From Kocuria tytonis (GTDB lineage: Bacteria; Actinomycetota; Actinomycetes; Actinomycetales; Micrococcaceae), in NCBI RefSeq assembly GCF_003226895.2, contig NZ_PNJG02000005.1, positions 1-64,000 of the forward strand: DNA of 64,000 bases, given 5' to 3'. Positions 40,447 to 53,168 of the stretch are shown here, piece by piece (the first letter of the stretch is position 1; the number at the start of each line of letters is the position of its first letter). Made by a program: the position numbers and the translations under genes. Below the pieces are notes generated by a model. It was not told the DNA's origin. It searched no databases and worked only from the letters and a program-made list of their open reading frames with translations.

Positions 40447-41970
40447 TCAGGGCTTCCGGAGGGTGGGCATGCCCAGTCCCACCGCGCCGGGCGCTGCCGC
40501 GGACGACGGCGCACCGCAGGACTCGGCCTGCGCCGCCTCCCACGCGTCCCCGCCGCGGGAGCGCCGCAGCGTGTACTCGGCGGCGTCCCTCGGGTCCGCC
40601 AGCAGGTGGTACGCGGCCGCGCCGGTCACGGGGACGGTGACCACGTCACCCGGTCGCGGAGCGGGTGAGCCCTCCGGCACGCTGAAGTGGACGAGGCGCT
40701 GATCGCGACCGCGCCCGGTCAACCGGTGGGTGCTTTGCGACTTGCGCCCCGACTGGGCACTGACCAGCACCTCGGCGGTCGTACCCACGAGTTCGCGGTT
40801 CAGGCGTGCGCTGATGTGGTCCTGCAGCGCGGTGAGACGCTCGAAACGCTCCTTCACCACGGCCGCGGGCACCTGGTCGGTCATCTCACCCGCGGGGGTG
40901 CCGGGGCGCACCGAGTACTGGAAGGTGAACGCGGACGAGAACTCCGAGGCCGCAACCACGTCCAGGGTGTCCTGGAAGTCCTGCTCGGTCTCCCCCGGGA
41001 ACCCCACGATGATGTCCGTGGTGATGGCGGCGTGGGGGATCCGTTCCCGCACCCGTTCCAGGATGCCCAGGAACTTCTTGGACCGGTACGAGCGCCGCAT
41101 CTGCCGGAGGATGCGGTCCGAACCCGACTGCAGCGGCATGTGCAGCTGCGGCATCACGTTGGGGGTCTCGGCCATCGCATCGATGACGTCGTCCGTGAAG
41201 GCCGCGGGGTGGGGGCTCGTGAACCGGACCCGTTCGAGCCCCTCGATCTCGCCGCACGCGCGCAGCAGCTTGGCGAAGGCCCCCCGGTCGCCGAACTCCA
41301 CGCCGTAGGAGTTGACGTTCTGCCCGAGCAGGGTCACCTCCACGGCGCCCGAGTCCACGAGCGCCTGCACCTCCGCCAGGATGTCCCCGGGGCGGCGGTC
41401 CTTCTCCTTGCCCCGCAGCTGCGGCACGATGCAGAACGTGCACGTGTTGTTGCAGCCCACCGAGATGGACACCCAGCCGGCGTACGCCTGCTCCCGCTTG
41501 GTGGGCAGGGCCGACGGGAACGTCTCGAGCGCCTCCAGGATCTCCACCTGGGCCGCCTCGTTGTGGCGGGCCCGTTCCAGCAGAACGGGCAGGGAGCCGA
41601 TGTTGTGGGTGCCGAAGACCACGTCCACCCACGGCGCCCTGTCCACGATGGTGGCGCGGTCCTTCTGGGCGAGGCAGCCACCCACCGCGATCTGCATGTT
41701 CTCGTTGCGGCACTTGACAGGGGCCAGCTGCCCCAGCTGGCCGTAGAGCTTGTTGTCCGCGTTCTCGCGCACCGCGCACGTGTTGAACACCACGAGGTCG
41801 GGGTCACGGTCGAGCGCTGGGACGTACCCGGCGTTCTCCAGCAGACCCGTGATGCGCTCGGAGTCGTGCGCGTTCATCTGACACCCCAGCGTGCGCACTT
41901 CGTATGCGGGCGGGGCCGTGGTGGCCGCGGACGGTGCTGGTTCCTGCAGGGCGTGGGGCATCTGAGTCAC
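40447..41970 (-). CDS. miaB: tRNA-2-methylthio-N6-dimethylallyladenosine synthase
   Basis: Radical SAM methylthiotransferase that completes ms2i6A37. The 507-residue product has the N-terminal cluster cysteines 30, 65 and 99, the radical SAM triad Cys173/177/180 (GCNNTCTFC) and a C-terminal TRAM domain. A ~60-residue C-terminal tail ([18 protein letters not shown]) is longer than in E. coli. GTG start. First of miaB-miaA-dapF. Confidence 0.95.
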   Translation of the reverse strand: MTQMPHALQEPAPSAATTAPPAYEVRTLGCQMNAHDSERITGLLENAGYVPALDRDPDLVVFNTCAVRENADNKLYGQLGQLAPVKCRNENMQIAVGGCLAQKDRATIVDRAPWVDVVFGTHNIGSLPVLLERARHNEAAQVEILEALETFPSALPTKREQAYAGWVSISVGCNNTCTFCIVPQLRGKEKDRRPGDILAEVQALVDSGAVEVTLLGQNVNSYGVEFGDRGAFAKLLRACGEIEGLERVRFTSPHPAAFTDDVIDAMAETPNVMPQLHMPLQSGSDRILRQMRRSYRSKKFLGILERVRERIPHAAITTDIIVGFPGETEQDFQDTLDVVAASEFSSAFTFQYSVRPGTPAGEMTDQVPAAVVKERFERLTALQDHISARLNRELVGTTAEVLVSAQSGRKSQSTHRLTGRGRDQRLVHFSVPEGSPAPRPGDVVTVPVTGAAAYHLLADPRDAAEYTLRRSRGGDAWEAAQAESCGAPSSAAAPGAVGLGMPTLRKP

Positions 41971-42034
41971 CTGATCATCTTAGGGACGGGGTCAAATCAT
42001 CCGCCGTGGTGGCACGGGGATCGCCGCGCCGCGG

Positions 42035-42676
42035 TCACGGGGTGTCCCAGACGTCCTGGCCCTGCGTCGTGGAGTCGTCCGGGTCCTGGACGGAGCCCAG
42101 GCCCGCGAGCTCCTCCTTGACGACGCCGAACGCGACGCCCGGTGGATATCCCTTGCGTCCGAGCATGCTCACGAGCCGGCGGGTCAGCTTCTCGTGCTCC
42201 TTGCGGTCGGACGGGTCGAACGTGGCGGGAAGCTTCCTGCGGACGAGCTCGTGGGCGTCCCGGGCCTCGTCCTCGGCACTGCGCTGCTCCAGGGCCGCCT
42301 CGGCGAACTCACCCGTGATGCCGCGCCGGGACAGCTCACGCCGCAGTGCGGAGCGGGACAGCTTCCGGGTCTCGGCGCGGGAGCGCACGAACATGGCCGC
42401 GAACTCGCGGTCGTCCACCAGCCCGACCTCCTCGAAGCGGTCGAGCACCTCCCGGGCGACGTCCTCCGGGACATGACGCTCCGCGAGCTTGTCCGCCAGT
42501 TGGCCCCGGGACTTCGCCGAGGCCGTCAGCTGGCGCAGCACGATGGCGCGGGCTACTTCCTGCGGATCGGCGTCACCGGTATGGGAGGGCCCGTGGTCCT
42601 CGGACGGCACCGTCGAGTCGCGGTACGAGACCGCGGCCCGGCGGCGCCGAGAACCGTCACGCGAGGACTGACTCAT
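42035..42676 (-). CDS. recX: Regulatory protein RecX
   Basis: Modulator that binds RecA filaments and limits recombinase activity. The 213-residue protein has the RecX three-helix repeats (AKSRGQLADKLAERHVPEDV, LVDDREFAAMFVRSRAE, LSRSALRRELSRRGI, KLTRRLVSMLGRKGYP). Located 15 nt after recA, as usual, and so SOS-controlled with it. Confidence 0.93.
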   Translation of the reverse strand: MSQSSRDGSRRRRAAVSYRDSTVPSEDHGPSHTGDADPQEVARAIVLRQLTASAKSRGQLADKLAERHVPEDVAREVLDRFEEVGLVDDREFAAMFVRSRAETRKLSRSALRRELSRRGITGEFAEAALEQRSAEDEARDAHELVRRKLPATFDPSDRKEHEKLTRRLVSMLGRKGYPPGVAFGVVKEELAGLGSVQDPDDSTTQGQDVWDTP

Positions 42677-42691
42677 TCCGGGTCACACCAC

Positions 42692-43843
42692 CTAGAAGGC
42701 GGGCAGCTCGGTGTCGTCCGACTGGGGTGCGAAGGGCGCGTCCGGGTCCAGCTCACCGGTCCCGGTGTCGAGCCCCTCCGAATCCTGGGAGGCCTCGTCC
42801 GGGTCCTCGGAGATGCCCAGCTTCACCAGGATCTTGCGCTCGATCTCCTGCGCGAGCTCCGGATTGTCCTTCAGGAAGCGCCGGGAGTTCTCCTTGCCCT
42901 GTCCGAGCTGGTCGCCCTCGTACGTGAACCAGGCACCGGACTTCTTGACGATGCCGTGCTCCACGCCCATGTCGATCAGACCACCCTCGATGGAGATGCC
43001 CTGCCCGTAGAGGATGTCGAACTCGGCCTGCTTGAAGGGCGGGGCCATCTTGTTCTTGACGATCTTGGCCCGGGTGCGGTTGCCCACGGGGTTCGCGCCG
43101 TCCTTGAGGGTCTCGATGCGGCGCACGTCCACACGCACGGAGGCGTAGAACTTCAGGGCCTTGCCACCCGTGGTGGTCTCCGGGGAGCCGAAGAACACGC
43201 CGATCTTCTCGCGCAGCTGGTTGATGAAGATGGCGGTGGTGTTGGTGTGGGACAGCCGCCCGGTGATCTTGCGCAGCGCCTGCGACATGAGACGCGCCTG
43301 CAGACCGACGTGGCTGTCTCCCATCTCGCCCTCGATCTCCGCCTTGGGCACGAGTGCCGCGACGGAGTCGATCACGATGATGTCGATGGATCCCGAGCCC
43401 ACGAGCATGTCCATGATCTCGAGCGCCTGTTCACCGGTGTCCGGCTGGGAGACCAGCAGGTTGTCGGTGTCCACGCCGAGCTTCTCCGCGTAGGAGGGGT
43501 CCAGTGCGTGCTCGGCATCGATGAAGGCAGCGATCCCGCCGGCCTTCTGGACGCTGGCCACGGCATGCAGCGCCACGGTGGTCTTGCCGGAGGACTCGGG
43601 ACCGTAGATCTCCACGACACGGCCGCGCGGGAAGCCGCCGATGCCCAGCGCGACGTCCAGCGCGATGGATCCGGTGGGGATGGTCTCGATCTTGGTGGCG
43701 GGGCGATCCCCCAGCCGCATGACCGATCCCTTGCCGTAGTTCTTGTCGATCTGGGAGAGCACCGTGTCCAGTGCCTTCTGCCGATCGGAGCCGGCCACCT
43801 GAGAGGGAGCGGGTGCGGATGCGCCCTTGGACTTGGCTGCCAT
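42692..43843 (-). CDS. recA: Recombinase RecA
   Basis: Strand-exchange protein and coprotease for LexA. The 383-residue protein has Walker [10 protein letters not shown] at 81-89, the [14 protein letters not shown] signature and an acidic C-terminus. ATG preceded by GAGGTGA. An SOS box overlaps the probable -10 about 120 nt upstream. No intein is present. Confidence 0.97.
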   Translation of the reverse strand: MAAKSKGASAPAPSQVAGSDRQKALDTVLSQIDKNYGKGSVMRLGDRPATKIETIPTGSIALDVALGIGGFPRGRVVEIYGPESSGKTTVALHAVASVQKAGGIAAFIDAEHALDPSYAEKLGVDTDNLLVSQPDTGEQALEIMDMLVGSGSIDIIVIDSVAALVPKAEIEGEMGDSHVGLQARLMSQALRKITGRLSHTNTTAIFINQLREKIGVFFGSPETTTGGKALKFYASVRVDVRRIETLKDGANPVGNRTRAKIVKNKMAPPFKQAEFDILYGQGISIEGGLIDMGVEHGIVKKSGAWFTYEGDQLGQGKENSRRFLKDNPELAQEIERKILVKLGISEDPDEASQDSEGLDTGTGELDPDAPFAPQSDDTELPAF

Positions 43844-43963
43844 GTTTCACCTCGGATCTCGGGGGCCGTGGGTGGCCCTGATGATGTCTTCGCGGTCCAC
43901 GGTATCCAGGGGGTCCGACACCCATAAGAGGCGGACCCCGCTGTGGAGCACGCGTGAGCTGAT

Positions 43964-43979
43964 TCGAATATACCTTCGA
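43964..43979 (-). promoter_or_regulatory. SOS box of recA
   Basis: TCGAATATACCTTCGA fits TCGAAC-N4-GTTCGA with one mismatch in each half. On the minus strand TATATT (43967-43972), a good -10, lies inside the box, so LexA binding would cover the recA promoter. Confidence 0.7.
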
Positions 43980-44060
43980 ATCCAGGACGGTGCACGCGCA
44001 CCGCCGAGGACATTGCCCGGCGCCCGATTCAAGGCGCCCGTCGTCGTCCGCCTCCGCGCG

Positions 44061-44282
44061 TCACGGCCGCGGTGGCTGGTCCGGACCCCACCACCGCGAC
44101 TCGGGGACCTCCTGGGCACGGCACACCGCGAACCAGACCGTCCTGGGATCCACTCCCGCGTCCAGGGCCTCGACGGCGGTGCGGTTACCCACTTCGGAGA
44201 GGACGAGATCCCCGGCCAGGACCCGGCAGTAGCCGGACCCGAACTCGTGGGCCATCAGGTCCCAGAACGCACTGACGCGCAT
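44061..44282 (-). CDS. DUF3046 family protein
   Basis: Product of 73 residues matching the DUF3046 family, a short actinobacterial protein typically encoded next to recA: MRVSAFWDLMAHEFG at the N-terminus and VDPRTVWFAVCRAQEVPESRWWG at the C-terminus. Function unknown. It precedes recA on the same strand, with the SOS box between, and follows a strong hairpin after clgR. Confidence 0.88.
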   Translation of the reverse strand: MRVSAFWDLMAHEFGSGYCRVLAGDLVLSEVGNRTAVEALDAGVDPRTVWFAVCRAQEVPESRWWGPDQPPRP

Positions 44283-44314
44283 GGCTGCGAACTCCTCGAC
44301 GTAGCGGTGGCACG

Positions 44315-44346
44315 AGAACGGACCCGCCCGAGGGCGGGTCCGTTCT
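44315..44346. terminator. 15-bp perfect inverted repeat after clgR
   Basis: Arms 44315-44329 and 44332-44346 are fully complementary with almost no spacer, so the real loop includes the last base pairs. It lies 60 nt after the clgR stop and 30 nt before the DUF3046 start. It separates the clgR unit from the recA unit. Confidence 0.6.
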
Positions 44347-44406
44347 GCTGTGTGTGTACCCGGCGCAGCAGCGCGATGGACCGCAGGGCGCGCGCCGGTG
44401 ACGGGA

Positions 44407-44778
44407 TCAGTGGGCGCCGGCGGCGGTGCCTCCGCGCAGCTGGCGGACCTCCCGGGTGAACTCCTCCGTCAGCTCCGAGGGCACGGTGTCCGGGATATAG
44501 TTTCCCTCGGCGTAGGCGAGGCGGTCCGCGACCTCGCGGAGCATCTGCGACATGGGGATCTCGAGTGCGGTGCAGATGGAGGCGAGCAGCTCGGAAGAGG
44601 CTTCCTTCTGGCCGCGCTCCACCTCGCTGAGGTAGCCCAGGGAGACACGTGCGCTGTGCGAGACCTCGCGCAGCGTACGGCCCTGGCGCTGGCGCACGCT
44701 GCGCAGCACCTCCCCGATCTCCTGACGCAGGACGCCCACCTTGGACTCGCGGGTTTCCGTGTGAACTTCATCGGCCAT
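44407..44778 (-). CDS. clgR: XRE-family regulator ClgR
   Basis: Activator of Clp protease and other stress genes in actinobacteria. The 123-residue protein has an N-terminal HTH (residues 17-80; [21 protein letters not shown] and [17 protein letters not shown] are near-identical to known ClgR). I chose ATG 44778, with AAGGA 7 nt upstream, over an in-frame ATG 54 nt earlier with poor spacing. It follows pgsA-cinA, the usual ClgR neighbourhood. In the 205-nt gap to cinA I see no clear ClgR operator. Confidence 0.9.
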   Translation of the reverse strand: MADEVHTETRESKVGVLRQEIGEVLRSVRQRQGRTLREVSHSARVSLGYLSEVERGQKEASSELLASICTALEIPMSQMLREVADRLAYAEGNYIPDTVPSELTEEFTREVRQLRGGTAAGAH

Positions 44779-44983
44779 ACCCACGTCCTTCCAACGGACG
44801 ACACCATTGACGGACACGGGTTGCTTCGTCATGTGAATTGCCTACTCCTCGTATCAACGAACGGGGCTCTGGCCCACTGCTGGCAGCGGGACGAACTCTG
44901 GATCATGAGCCCCACGGGCTCAATCTCTGTGAGTCATAACGTGCTTGCCATTTCAATTGTTCCCTGATCGGGGACGAAAAGCA

Positions 44984-45502
44984 CTAGGCGTTGGCTGGGA
45001 ATGAGATTTGAGTCGCCAACATGTCGATGGCCCGCTCCACCGTGGCACGGCGGATCTGCGCCCGGTCCCCGTGGAGGTCCAATCGCTCGGAGCGCTCTCC
45101 GCCGGGTCCGCTGATCCCCACGAACACGGTTCCCACGGCGTGCCCGTCGTGCGGCTCGGGTCCGGCCACCCCCGTGGTGGACACCGCCCAGTCCACCCCG
45201 AGACGCTGCCGGGCACCACGCGCCATGGCCGTGGCGACGTCCGGGTCCACCGCACCCCGCTCCTCCAGCAGGGCGTGCGGGACCCCCAGGATGCGTTCCT
45301 TGACCTCGTGCGTGTAGCTCACCACCGCGCCCGCGAAGCACGCCGAGGCCCCGGCCACCGAGACGATCTCGGCCGCGAGCGCACCCCCCGTCAGGGACTC
45401 CGCGGTGCCCACCGTGAGCCCGCGTTCCGTGGCACGGCGCACGAGGTCCGCCGCGCGGCTCACGGACGCCGCGGCGTCGTGGGACGCGGCCGACCCGCTC
45501 AC
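44984..45502 (-). CDS. CinA C-terminal family nicotinamide-nucleotide amidase
   Basis: PncC-type enzyme deamidating nicotinamide mononucleotide in pyridine nucleotide recycling. The 172-residue protein has the family motifs TVGTAESLTGGALA, GAVVSYTHEVKERILGV and STTGVAGPEPHDGHAVGTVF. Only this single domain is present, without the N-terminal MoCF-like domain of full CinA. GTG start overlaps the pgsA stop as GTGA. Confidence 0.9.
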   Translation of the reverse strand: MSGSAASHDAAASVSRAADLVRRATERGLTVGTAESLTGGALAAEIVSVAGASACFAGAVVSYTHEVKERILGVPHALLEERGAVDPDVATAMARGARQRLGVDWAVSTTGVAGPEPHDGHAVGTVFVGISGPGGERSERLDLHGDRAQIRRATVERAIDMLATQISFPANA

Positions 45503-46118
45503 GAGGCCTCCCCGCGCACTGCCCTGTTGCGCAGCTGCACGGCCTTGACCACGTAGTCGATGCCGGTGACCACCGTGGCGACCAGCGCCAGGGCGGTGAG
45601 GAACCACGCGAACCACAGCCACCACTGCCCCACCAGCGGCGCGAGCGGCAGCAGCAGGGCGATCAGCGCGGCGGTCTGCAGCACCGTCTTGGTCTTGCCG
45701 CCCTTGGACGCGGCCATCACGCCGTAGCGGATGACCACGAAGCGCATGACCGTGATGCCCCACTCGCGCACCAGGATCACGATGGTGACCCACCACCAGA
45801 GCTCCCCCAGCAGGGACAGCACCACGAAAGCCGCCCCGGTGAGCAGCTTGTCCGCAATGGGGTCCGCGATCTTGCCGAAGCTGGTGATGAGGTTGCGGGA
45901 CCGGGCGAGGTCACCGTCCAGCTTGTCCGTGTACATGGCCAGGCCGAACGTGATCACCGCGGCCCAGCGCATCCCCGTGGACTGTTCACCGTGGGTCCCA
46001 CCGGCCCAGAGGAACCAGATGAAGAACGGCACCATCACGATGCGCAGCGCCGTCAGGGCGTTCGGCAGGTTCCAGTTGGAGCTGTTGGGCGCGGGGGCTC
46101 CCGCCGCCTGCTGTGCCG

Positions 46119-46122
<4 letters not shown>
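45499..46122 (-). CDS. pgsA: CDP-diacylglycerol-glycerol-3-phosphate 3-phosphatidyltransferase
   Basis: Integral membrane enzyme committing CDP-diacylglycerol to phosphatidylglycerol and cardiolipin. The 207-residue protein has the CDP-alcohol phosphotransferase signature Asp69-Gly70, Ala73-Arg74, Gly83, Asp87, Asp91 (LDGDLARS, GKIADPIAD) and about five to six TM helices. ATG 46122 overlaps the ftsK stop as ATGA; an ATG 18 nt upstream is possible. Confidence 0.92.
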
Positions 46123-49028
<2,906 letters not shown>

Positions 49029-49052
49029 GCCCCCCAGGGTACCCGGACGCAC

Positions 49053-49088
49053 AGCGGCCCGCCCGGAGGGGACTCCGGACGGGCCGCT
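49053..49088 (-). terminator. Hairpin between rnj and ftsK
   Basis: AGCGGCCCG (49053-49061) pairs with CGGGCCGCT (49080-49088), and after one mismatch CCGGA pairs with TCCGG, around a 6-nt loop. It lies just after the rnj stop and before ftsK, the likely rnj terminator. Confidence 0.6.
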
Positions 49089-49110
49089 GGGTGCTGGGGC
49101 GGTGGGTGGC

Positions 49111-50805
49111 TCAGGCCTCCACGACCACCGGCACGATCATGGGCTTGCGGCGCAGCCTGCGGGAGACCCACGAACCCACCGTGCGCCGCACGATCTGCTG
49201 CAGCTGCTGCGCGGTGTGGTTCTTGCCGCTCTCACCCAGTGCGTCCTCGAGCGCCGCCGCGATCTTCGGGCGGATCTCGTTGAAGACCTTGTCCTCCTCG
49301 GCCACACCACGGGCGTGGATGTCCGGGCCGGACACGATCTTTCCGGTGTCCCGGTTGACCACGGTGACCACGGAGATGAAGCCCTCCTCCCCGAGGGTCA
49401 TGCGGTCCTTGAGATCGGCCTCCGTGATCTCACCCACGGAGGAGCCGTCCACGTAGATGAACCCGCACTCCACCTGGCCGGTGATCCTGGAGGCGCCCGC
49501 GTGCATGTCCACCACGGTGCCGTTCTCCGCGAGGATCACGTGGTCGTCCGGGACGCCGGTCTCCCGGGCCAGCTCCCCGTTGGCGATCAGGTGGCGGACC
49601 TCTCCGTGGACCGGCATCACGTACTCCGGCTCCACGATGTTGTAGCAGTACAGCAGCTCACCGGCGCCGGCGTGGCCCGAGACGTGCACCTTGGCGTTGC
49701 CCTTGTGCACCACGTGGGCGCCCAGGCGCATCAGACCGTTGATCACGCGGAACACGGAGTTCTCGTTGCCCGGGATCAGCGACGACGCCAGGATCACGGT
49801 GTCCCCCGCGTTCACCTGGACCTTGTGGTCGCCGTTGGCCATGCGGGACAGCGCGGCCATGGGCTCGCCCTGGGAGCCGGTGCACATGATGACCAGCTTG
49901 TCGTCCGGGTAGTCCCCGACCTTCTTCTGGTCCACGAGCACGTTCGGCGGCACGTCCAGGTAGCCGAGCTTCTCCGCGATGGTCATGTTGCGGATCATGG
50001 AGCGGCCCATGAGCACCACCTTGCGGCCGTTGGCCACGGCGGCGTCGAGCACCTGCTGCACACGGTGCACGTGCGAGGAGAAGGACGCCACGATCACGCG
50101 CTGCTTGGCGCGGGCCACCACGTCCGTGAGGACGGGGCCGATGGCCTTTTCCGAGGCGATGAAGCCGGGGACCTCGGCGTTGGTGGAGTCCGTGAGGAAC
50201 AGGTCCACGCCCTCCTCGCCCAGACGGGCGAAGTGGCGCAGGTCCGTGATGCGACCGTCCAGAGGGAGCTGGTCCATCTTGAAGTCGCCGGTGTGCAGCA
50301 CGGTGCCAGCCCTGGTGCGCAGGAACACGGCCAGGGCGTCCGGGATGGAGTGGTTCACGGCCACGAACTCGCACTCGAACTCACCGAGCTTCTCCACCTG
50401 GCCCTCGCGCACGGCCATGGTGAAGGGCTTGATCCGGTGCTCCTGCAGCTTGGCCTCGATCAGGGCCAGCGTCAGCTGGGAGCCGATCACGGGGATGTCC
50501 GGGCGGCGCTTGAGCAGGTACGGCACCGCTCCGATGTGGTCCTCGTGGCCGTGGGTGAGCACGATCGCCACGATGTCGTCCAGCCGGTCCCGGATGTTGT
50601 TGATGTCCGGCAGGATCAGGTCCACGCCGGGCTGCGTCTCCTCCGGGAACAGCACACCGCAGTCCACCACGAGCAGCTGCCCGTTGATCTCGAACACGGT
50701 CATGTTCCGTCCGACCTCACCCAGTCCGCCCAGGGGGACGATCCGCAGGGTGTCCTTCGCGAGCGTGGGCGGTTCGGCGAGGTCGGTGGTGTTCCACTGG
50801 GTCAT
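49111..50805 (-). CDS. rnj: Ribonuclease J
   Basis: Metallo-beta-lactamase/beta-CASP RNase with endonuclease and 5' exonuclease activity, central to mRNA and rRNA processing. The 564-residue protein has the zinc motif THGHEDH (84-90), HTGDFKMD, the beta-CASP region and a C-terminal domain. ATG 50805 preceded by AAGGGG. It follows dapA by 16 nt, as in many actinobacteria. Confidence 0.95.
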   Translation of the reverse strand: MTQWNTTDLAEPPTLAKDTLRIVPLGGLGEVGRNMTVFEINGQLLVVDCGVLFPEETQPGVDLILPDINNIRDRLDDIVAIVLTHGHEDHIGAVPYLLKRRPDIPVIGSQLTLALIEAKLQEHRIKPFTMAVREGQVEKLGEFECEFVAVNHSIPDALAVFLRTRAGTVLHTGDFKMDQLPLDGRITDLRHFARLGEEGVDLFLTDSTNAEVPGFIASEKAIGPVLTDVVARAKQRVIVASFSSHVHRVQQVLDAAVANGRKVVLMGRSMIRNMTIAEKLGYLDVPPNVLVDQKKVGDYPDDKLVIMCTGSQGEPMAALSRMANGDHKVQVNAGDTVILASSLIPGNENSVFRVINGLMRLGAHVVHKGNAKVHVSGHAGAGELLYCYNIVEPEYVMPVHGEVRHLIANGELARETGVPDDHVILAENGTVVDMHAGASRITGQVECGFIYVDGSSVGEITEADLKDRMTLGEEGFISVVTVVNRDTGKIVSGPDIHARGVAEEDKVFNEIRPKIAAALEDALGESGKNHTAQQLQQIVRRTVGSWVSRRLRRKPMIVPVVVEA

Positions 50806-50821
50806 GAGACCCCTTTCGTCG

Positions 50822-51757
50822 TCAGTGTGTGAGTGTGTCCGCAACGACCGATGTGCTCAGATCCGCACGGATCTGCTCCAGCTCGGCCTGCGTGGGTGTC
50901 ACGTGCGGCAAGCGCACCGTGTTGTTCGGCAGGCGACCCTGCCACTGAAGAATGGTTTTCGCGGCCACGGCACCGGGCACGCGCATCATGGTGGCACGCA
51001 CCAGCGGGAGCAGCTCCGCGTTGACCCGCCGGGCGGTCGCGAGGTCCCCGGCGAGCACCGCGTCCACGAGCCGACGGTAGCGGGGCGTGTCCACGTGGGT
51101 GGTCACCCCCACGAGACCCGCGGCCCCGAGCGCCATCCACGGGAGGGTGAGGGCGTCGTCGCCGGAGTAGAACAGCAGGTCCGTCTCGGCCATCACCCGG
51201 GACGCCGCCACGAAGTCCGCCTTGGCGTCCTTGACGGCCACGATGTTGGGGTGCGATGCCAGCGAGATCATGGTCTCGGGATCGATCGGGATGCCCGAGC
51301 GGCCGGGGATGTCGTAGACCATGATGGGCGTGTCCACGGAGTCCGCGAGGGAGCGGAAGTGGGCCTCCACACCCGCCTGGGTGGGCTTGTTGTAGTACGG
51401 GGTCACCACGAGCAGCCCGTCCATGCCGATCTTCTGCGCCTCCAGGCACAGGTACCGGGAGTGCTCGGTGTCGTTGGAGCCCGTCCCGGCGAGCAGCGGC
51501 ACGCGGGAGCCCACGGCCTCCTTCACGGCGCGGAAGACCGAGAGGTTCTCGTCGTCGGTCATCGTGGAGTATTCGCCGGTGGTGCCGCACACCACCAGGC
51601 CGTCGCAGCCGTCGGCCACGAGCTCCTCGGCCAGCCGCGCGGTCCCCTCCAGGTCCACGGAGCCGTCGTCGTGGAAAGCCGTGACCATGGCGGTGAGCAG
51701 GGTCCCGAACAGGGGCTCGGGCCGGTCCGTCTGCACTGGTGCGCTCTCGTGTGTCAT
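50822..51757 (-). CDS. dapA: 4-hydroxy-tetrahydrodipicolinate synthase
   Basis: First committed step of lysine/DAP synthesis from pyruvate and aspartate semialdehyde. The 311-residue TIM barrel has the Schiff-base Lys176 (VAVKDAKAD), Tyr148 (MVYDIPGRSG) and CGTTGEYSTMT. ATG 51757 preferred; an in-frame GTG lies 6 nt upstream. It sits 9 nt after the membrane protein gene that follows dapB. Confidence 0.94.
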   Translation of the reverse strand: MTHESAPVQTDRPEPLFGTLLTAMVTAFHDDGSVDLEGTARLAEELVADGCDGLVVCGTTGEYSTMTDDENLSVFRAVKEAVGSRVPLLAGTGSNDTEHSRYLCLEAQKIGMDGLLVVTPYYNKPTQAGVEAHFRSLADSVDTPIMVYDIPGRSGIPIDPETMISLASHPNIVAVKDAKADFVAASRVMAETDLLFYSGDDALTLPWMALGAAGLVGVTTHVDTPRYRRLVDAVLAGDLATARRVNAELLPLVRATMMRVPGAVAAKTILQWQGRLPNNTVRLPHVTPTQAELEQIRADLSTSVVADTLTH

Positions 51758-51766
51758 GTCCACAGG

Positions 51767-52402
51767 TTACCGCCCGGAGGCCGTCAGGGCCGTTTCGGGG
51801 TCCGTCCCGCGGTGCAGGGCGATCGCGGTGCGCATGGCACCCCGGGCGCGGCGCCCGTCGCCGCTGGCCGAGTACGCCAGACTCAGGCGGTACCAGCCGC
51901 CCCAGTCCTCCGGACGCGCCTCCACCTCCCGCCGGACGACGTCGAAGTGCTCGTCCGCGGCGGAGCGCACGTACCGTCCGGACGGGGTCCGGGGCAGCTC
52001 GTCCGCGGGCAGCTCCCCGCGCCGGAGCAGCTCGCGACCGAGCTGCTGGGTGCGCGCACCGAAGACGATCTCCCGCACCATGGCCCAGGCCCCCACCGCG
52101 GGGATCACGAGCATGGCCGCCCCGAGCAGCTTGGCGATCCAGCCCGGGCTGCCCAGCAGCAGCACGGCGCGCTGCAGGGACAGCCCCAGGTACAGGGTCA
52201 GCAGGGCGATCATGAGCGCCGCCAGGATCCGGCCCGTGGAACCGGCCTCCAGGACGGTGAACACCGCGGCGAAGACGAGCACCGCGATGATCCAGGTCTT
52301 GGAGCCCACCGAGATGGGCAGCAGCACCACGGTGAGCACGAGCAGCGCGATGGCCGCCGCAACCCACCACCGCAGCGTGCTGCGGGTCCCCCGGCGGCTC
52401 AC
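51767..52402 (-). CDS. Membrane protein with C-terminal TPR-like region
   Basis: Product of 211 residues. Three to four hydrophobic helices fill residues 11-110 (WWVAAAIALLVLTVVLLP onward), followed by a cytoplasmic part with one tetratricopeptide-like helix pair (WGGWYRLSLAYSASGDGRRARGAMRTAIAL, residues ~165-195). The GTG start overlaps the dapB stop as GTGA and dapA follows after 9 nt, so it is cotranslated with lysine/DAP genes. No known function. Confidence 0.75.
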   Translation of the reverse strand: MSRRGTRSTLRWWVAAAIALLVLTVVLLPISVGSKTWIIAVLVFAAVFTVLEAGSTGRILAALMIALLTLYLGLSLQRAVLLLGSPGWIAKLLGAAMLVIPAVGAWAMVREIVFGARTQQLGRELLRRGELPADELPRTPSGRYVRSAADEHFDVVRREVEARPEDWGGWYRLSLAYSASGDGRRARGAMRTAIALHRGTDPETALTASGR

Positions 52403-53157
52403 AGGCCGAGGTCCATGTAGCCGTCCAGCCCGTGCGTGAGCCCCGGGTGCCCGGCCACCGAGCGCACGCCCAGCAGCACTCCGGTCATGAACGAGGCGCG
52501 GTCGAACGAGTCGTGGCGGATGCTCAGCTGCTCCCCCGTGCCGCCCAGCAGGGTCTCCTGGTGGGCCACGAGGCCCTGCAGCCGGACGGAGTGCACGTGC
52601 ACCCCGGCCACGTCCGCACCGCGTGCCCCGAGCGGATCGGACTCGGTGGCGTCCGGGGAGGCACCCACACCGGCTTTCTCACGGGCGGCGGCCACGAGCG
52701 CGGCGGTGCGGGCGGCGGTTCCCGACGGCGCGTCCAGCTTCCGGGGGTGGTGCAGCTCCACGATCTCGACGGAGTCGAAGAACGCCGCCGCCAGCTCGGA
52801 GAACTTCATGGCGAGCACCGCGCCCACCGCGAAGTTCGGGGCGATCAGCACCCCGGTGCCCGGCGAATCGGCGAGCTGCGACCGCAGCTGCGCCAGGGCG
52901 GCGTCGTCCCAGCCCGTGGTGCCCACGACGGCGTGGATGCCGTGCGAGACCGCGAAGCGGACGTTCTCCCGCGTGGCGGCAGGCACGGTGAGGTCCACGA
53001 CCACCTGCGCACCCGACATCACCAGCTCCCGGAGGTCGTCCCCCCGGCCCAGCGCGGCCACCAGTTCCATGTCCGCGGCGTCCGTGACGGCGCGCACCGC
53101 CTCGGAGCCCATGCGGCCGTCGCGGCCGAGCACGGCCACCCTGATCGTCTCGCTCAT
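52399..53157 (-). CDS. dapB: 4-hydroxy-tetrahydrodipicolinate reductase
   Basis: NAD(P)H-dependent second step of the DAP pathway. The 252-residue product has the nucleotide motif GRDGRMG (11-17), VVGTTGW and the catalytic ELHHPRKLDAPSGTA motif. ATG preceded by GGAGA. With dapA, dapF and possibly argD, four steps toward meso-DAP or lysine are represented here. Confidence 0.95.
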   Translation of the reverse strand: MSETIRVAVLGRDGRMGSEAVRAVTDAADMELVAALGRGDDLRELVMSGAQVVVDLTVPAATRENVRFAVSHGIHAVVGTTGWDDAALAQLRSQLADSPGTGVLIAPNFAVGAVLAMKFSELAAAFFDSVEIVELHHPRKLDAPSGTAARTAALVAAAREKAGVGASPDATESDPLGARGADVAGVHVHSVRLQGLVAHQETLLGGTGEQLSIRHDSFDRASFMTGVLLGVRSVAGHPGLTHGLDGYMDLGL

Positions 53158-53168
53158 CGTCTCCTGCC

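Noticed and set aside
44833-44983. ClgR operator before clgR
   Set aside because: The gap has short inverted pieces such as GCTGCCAGCAG, but no match to the ClgR consensus as I remember it.
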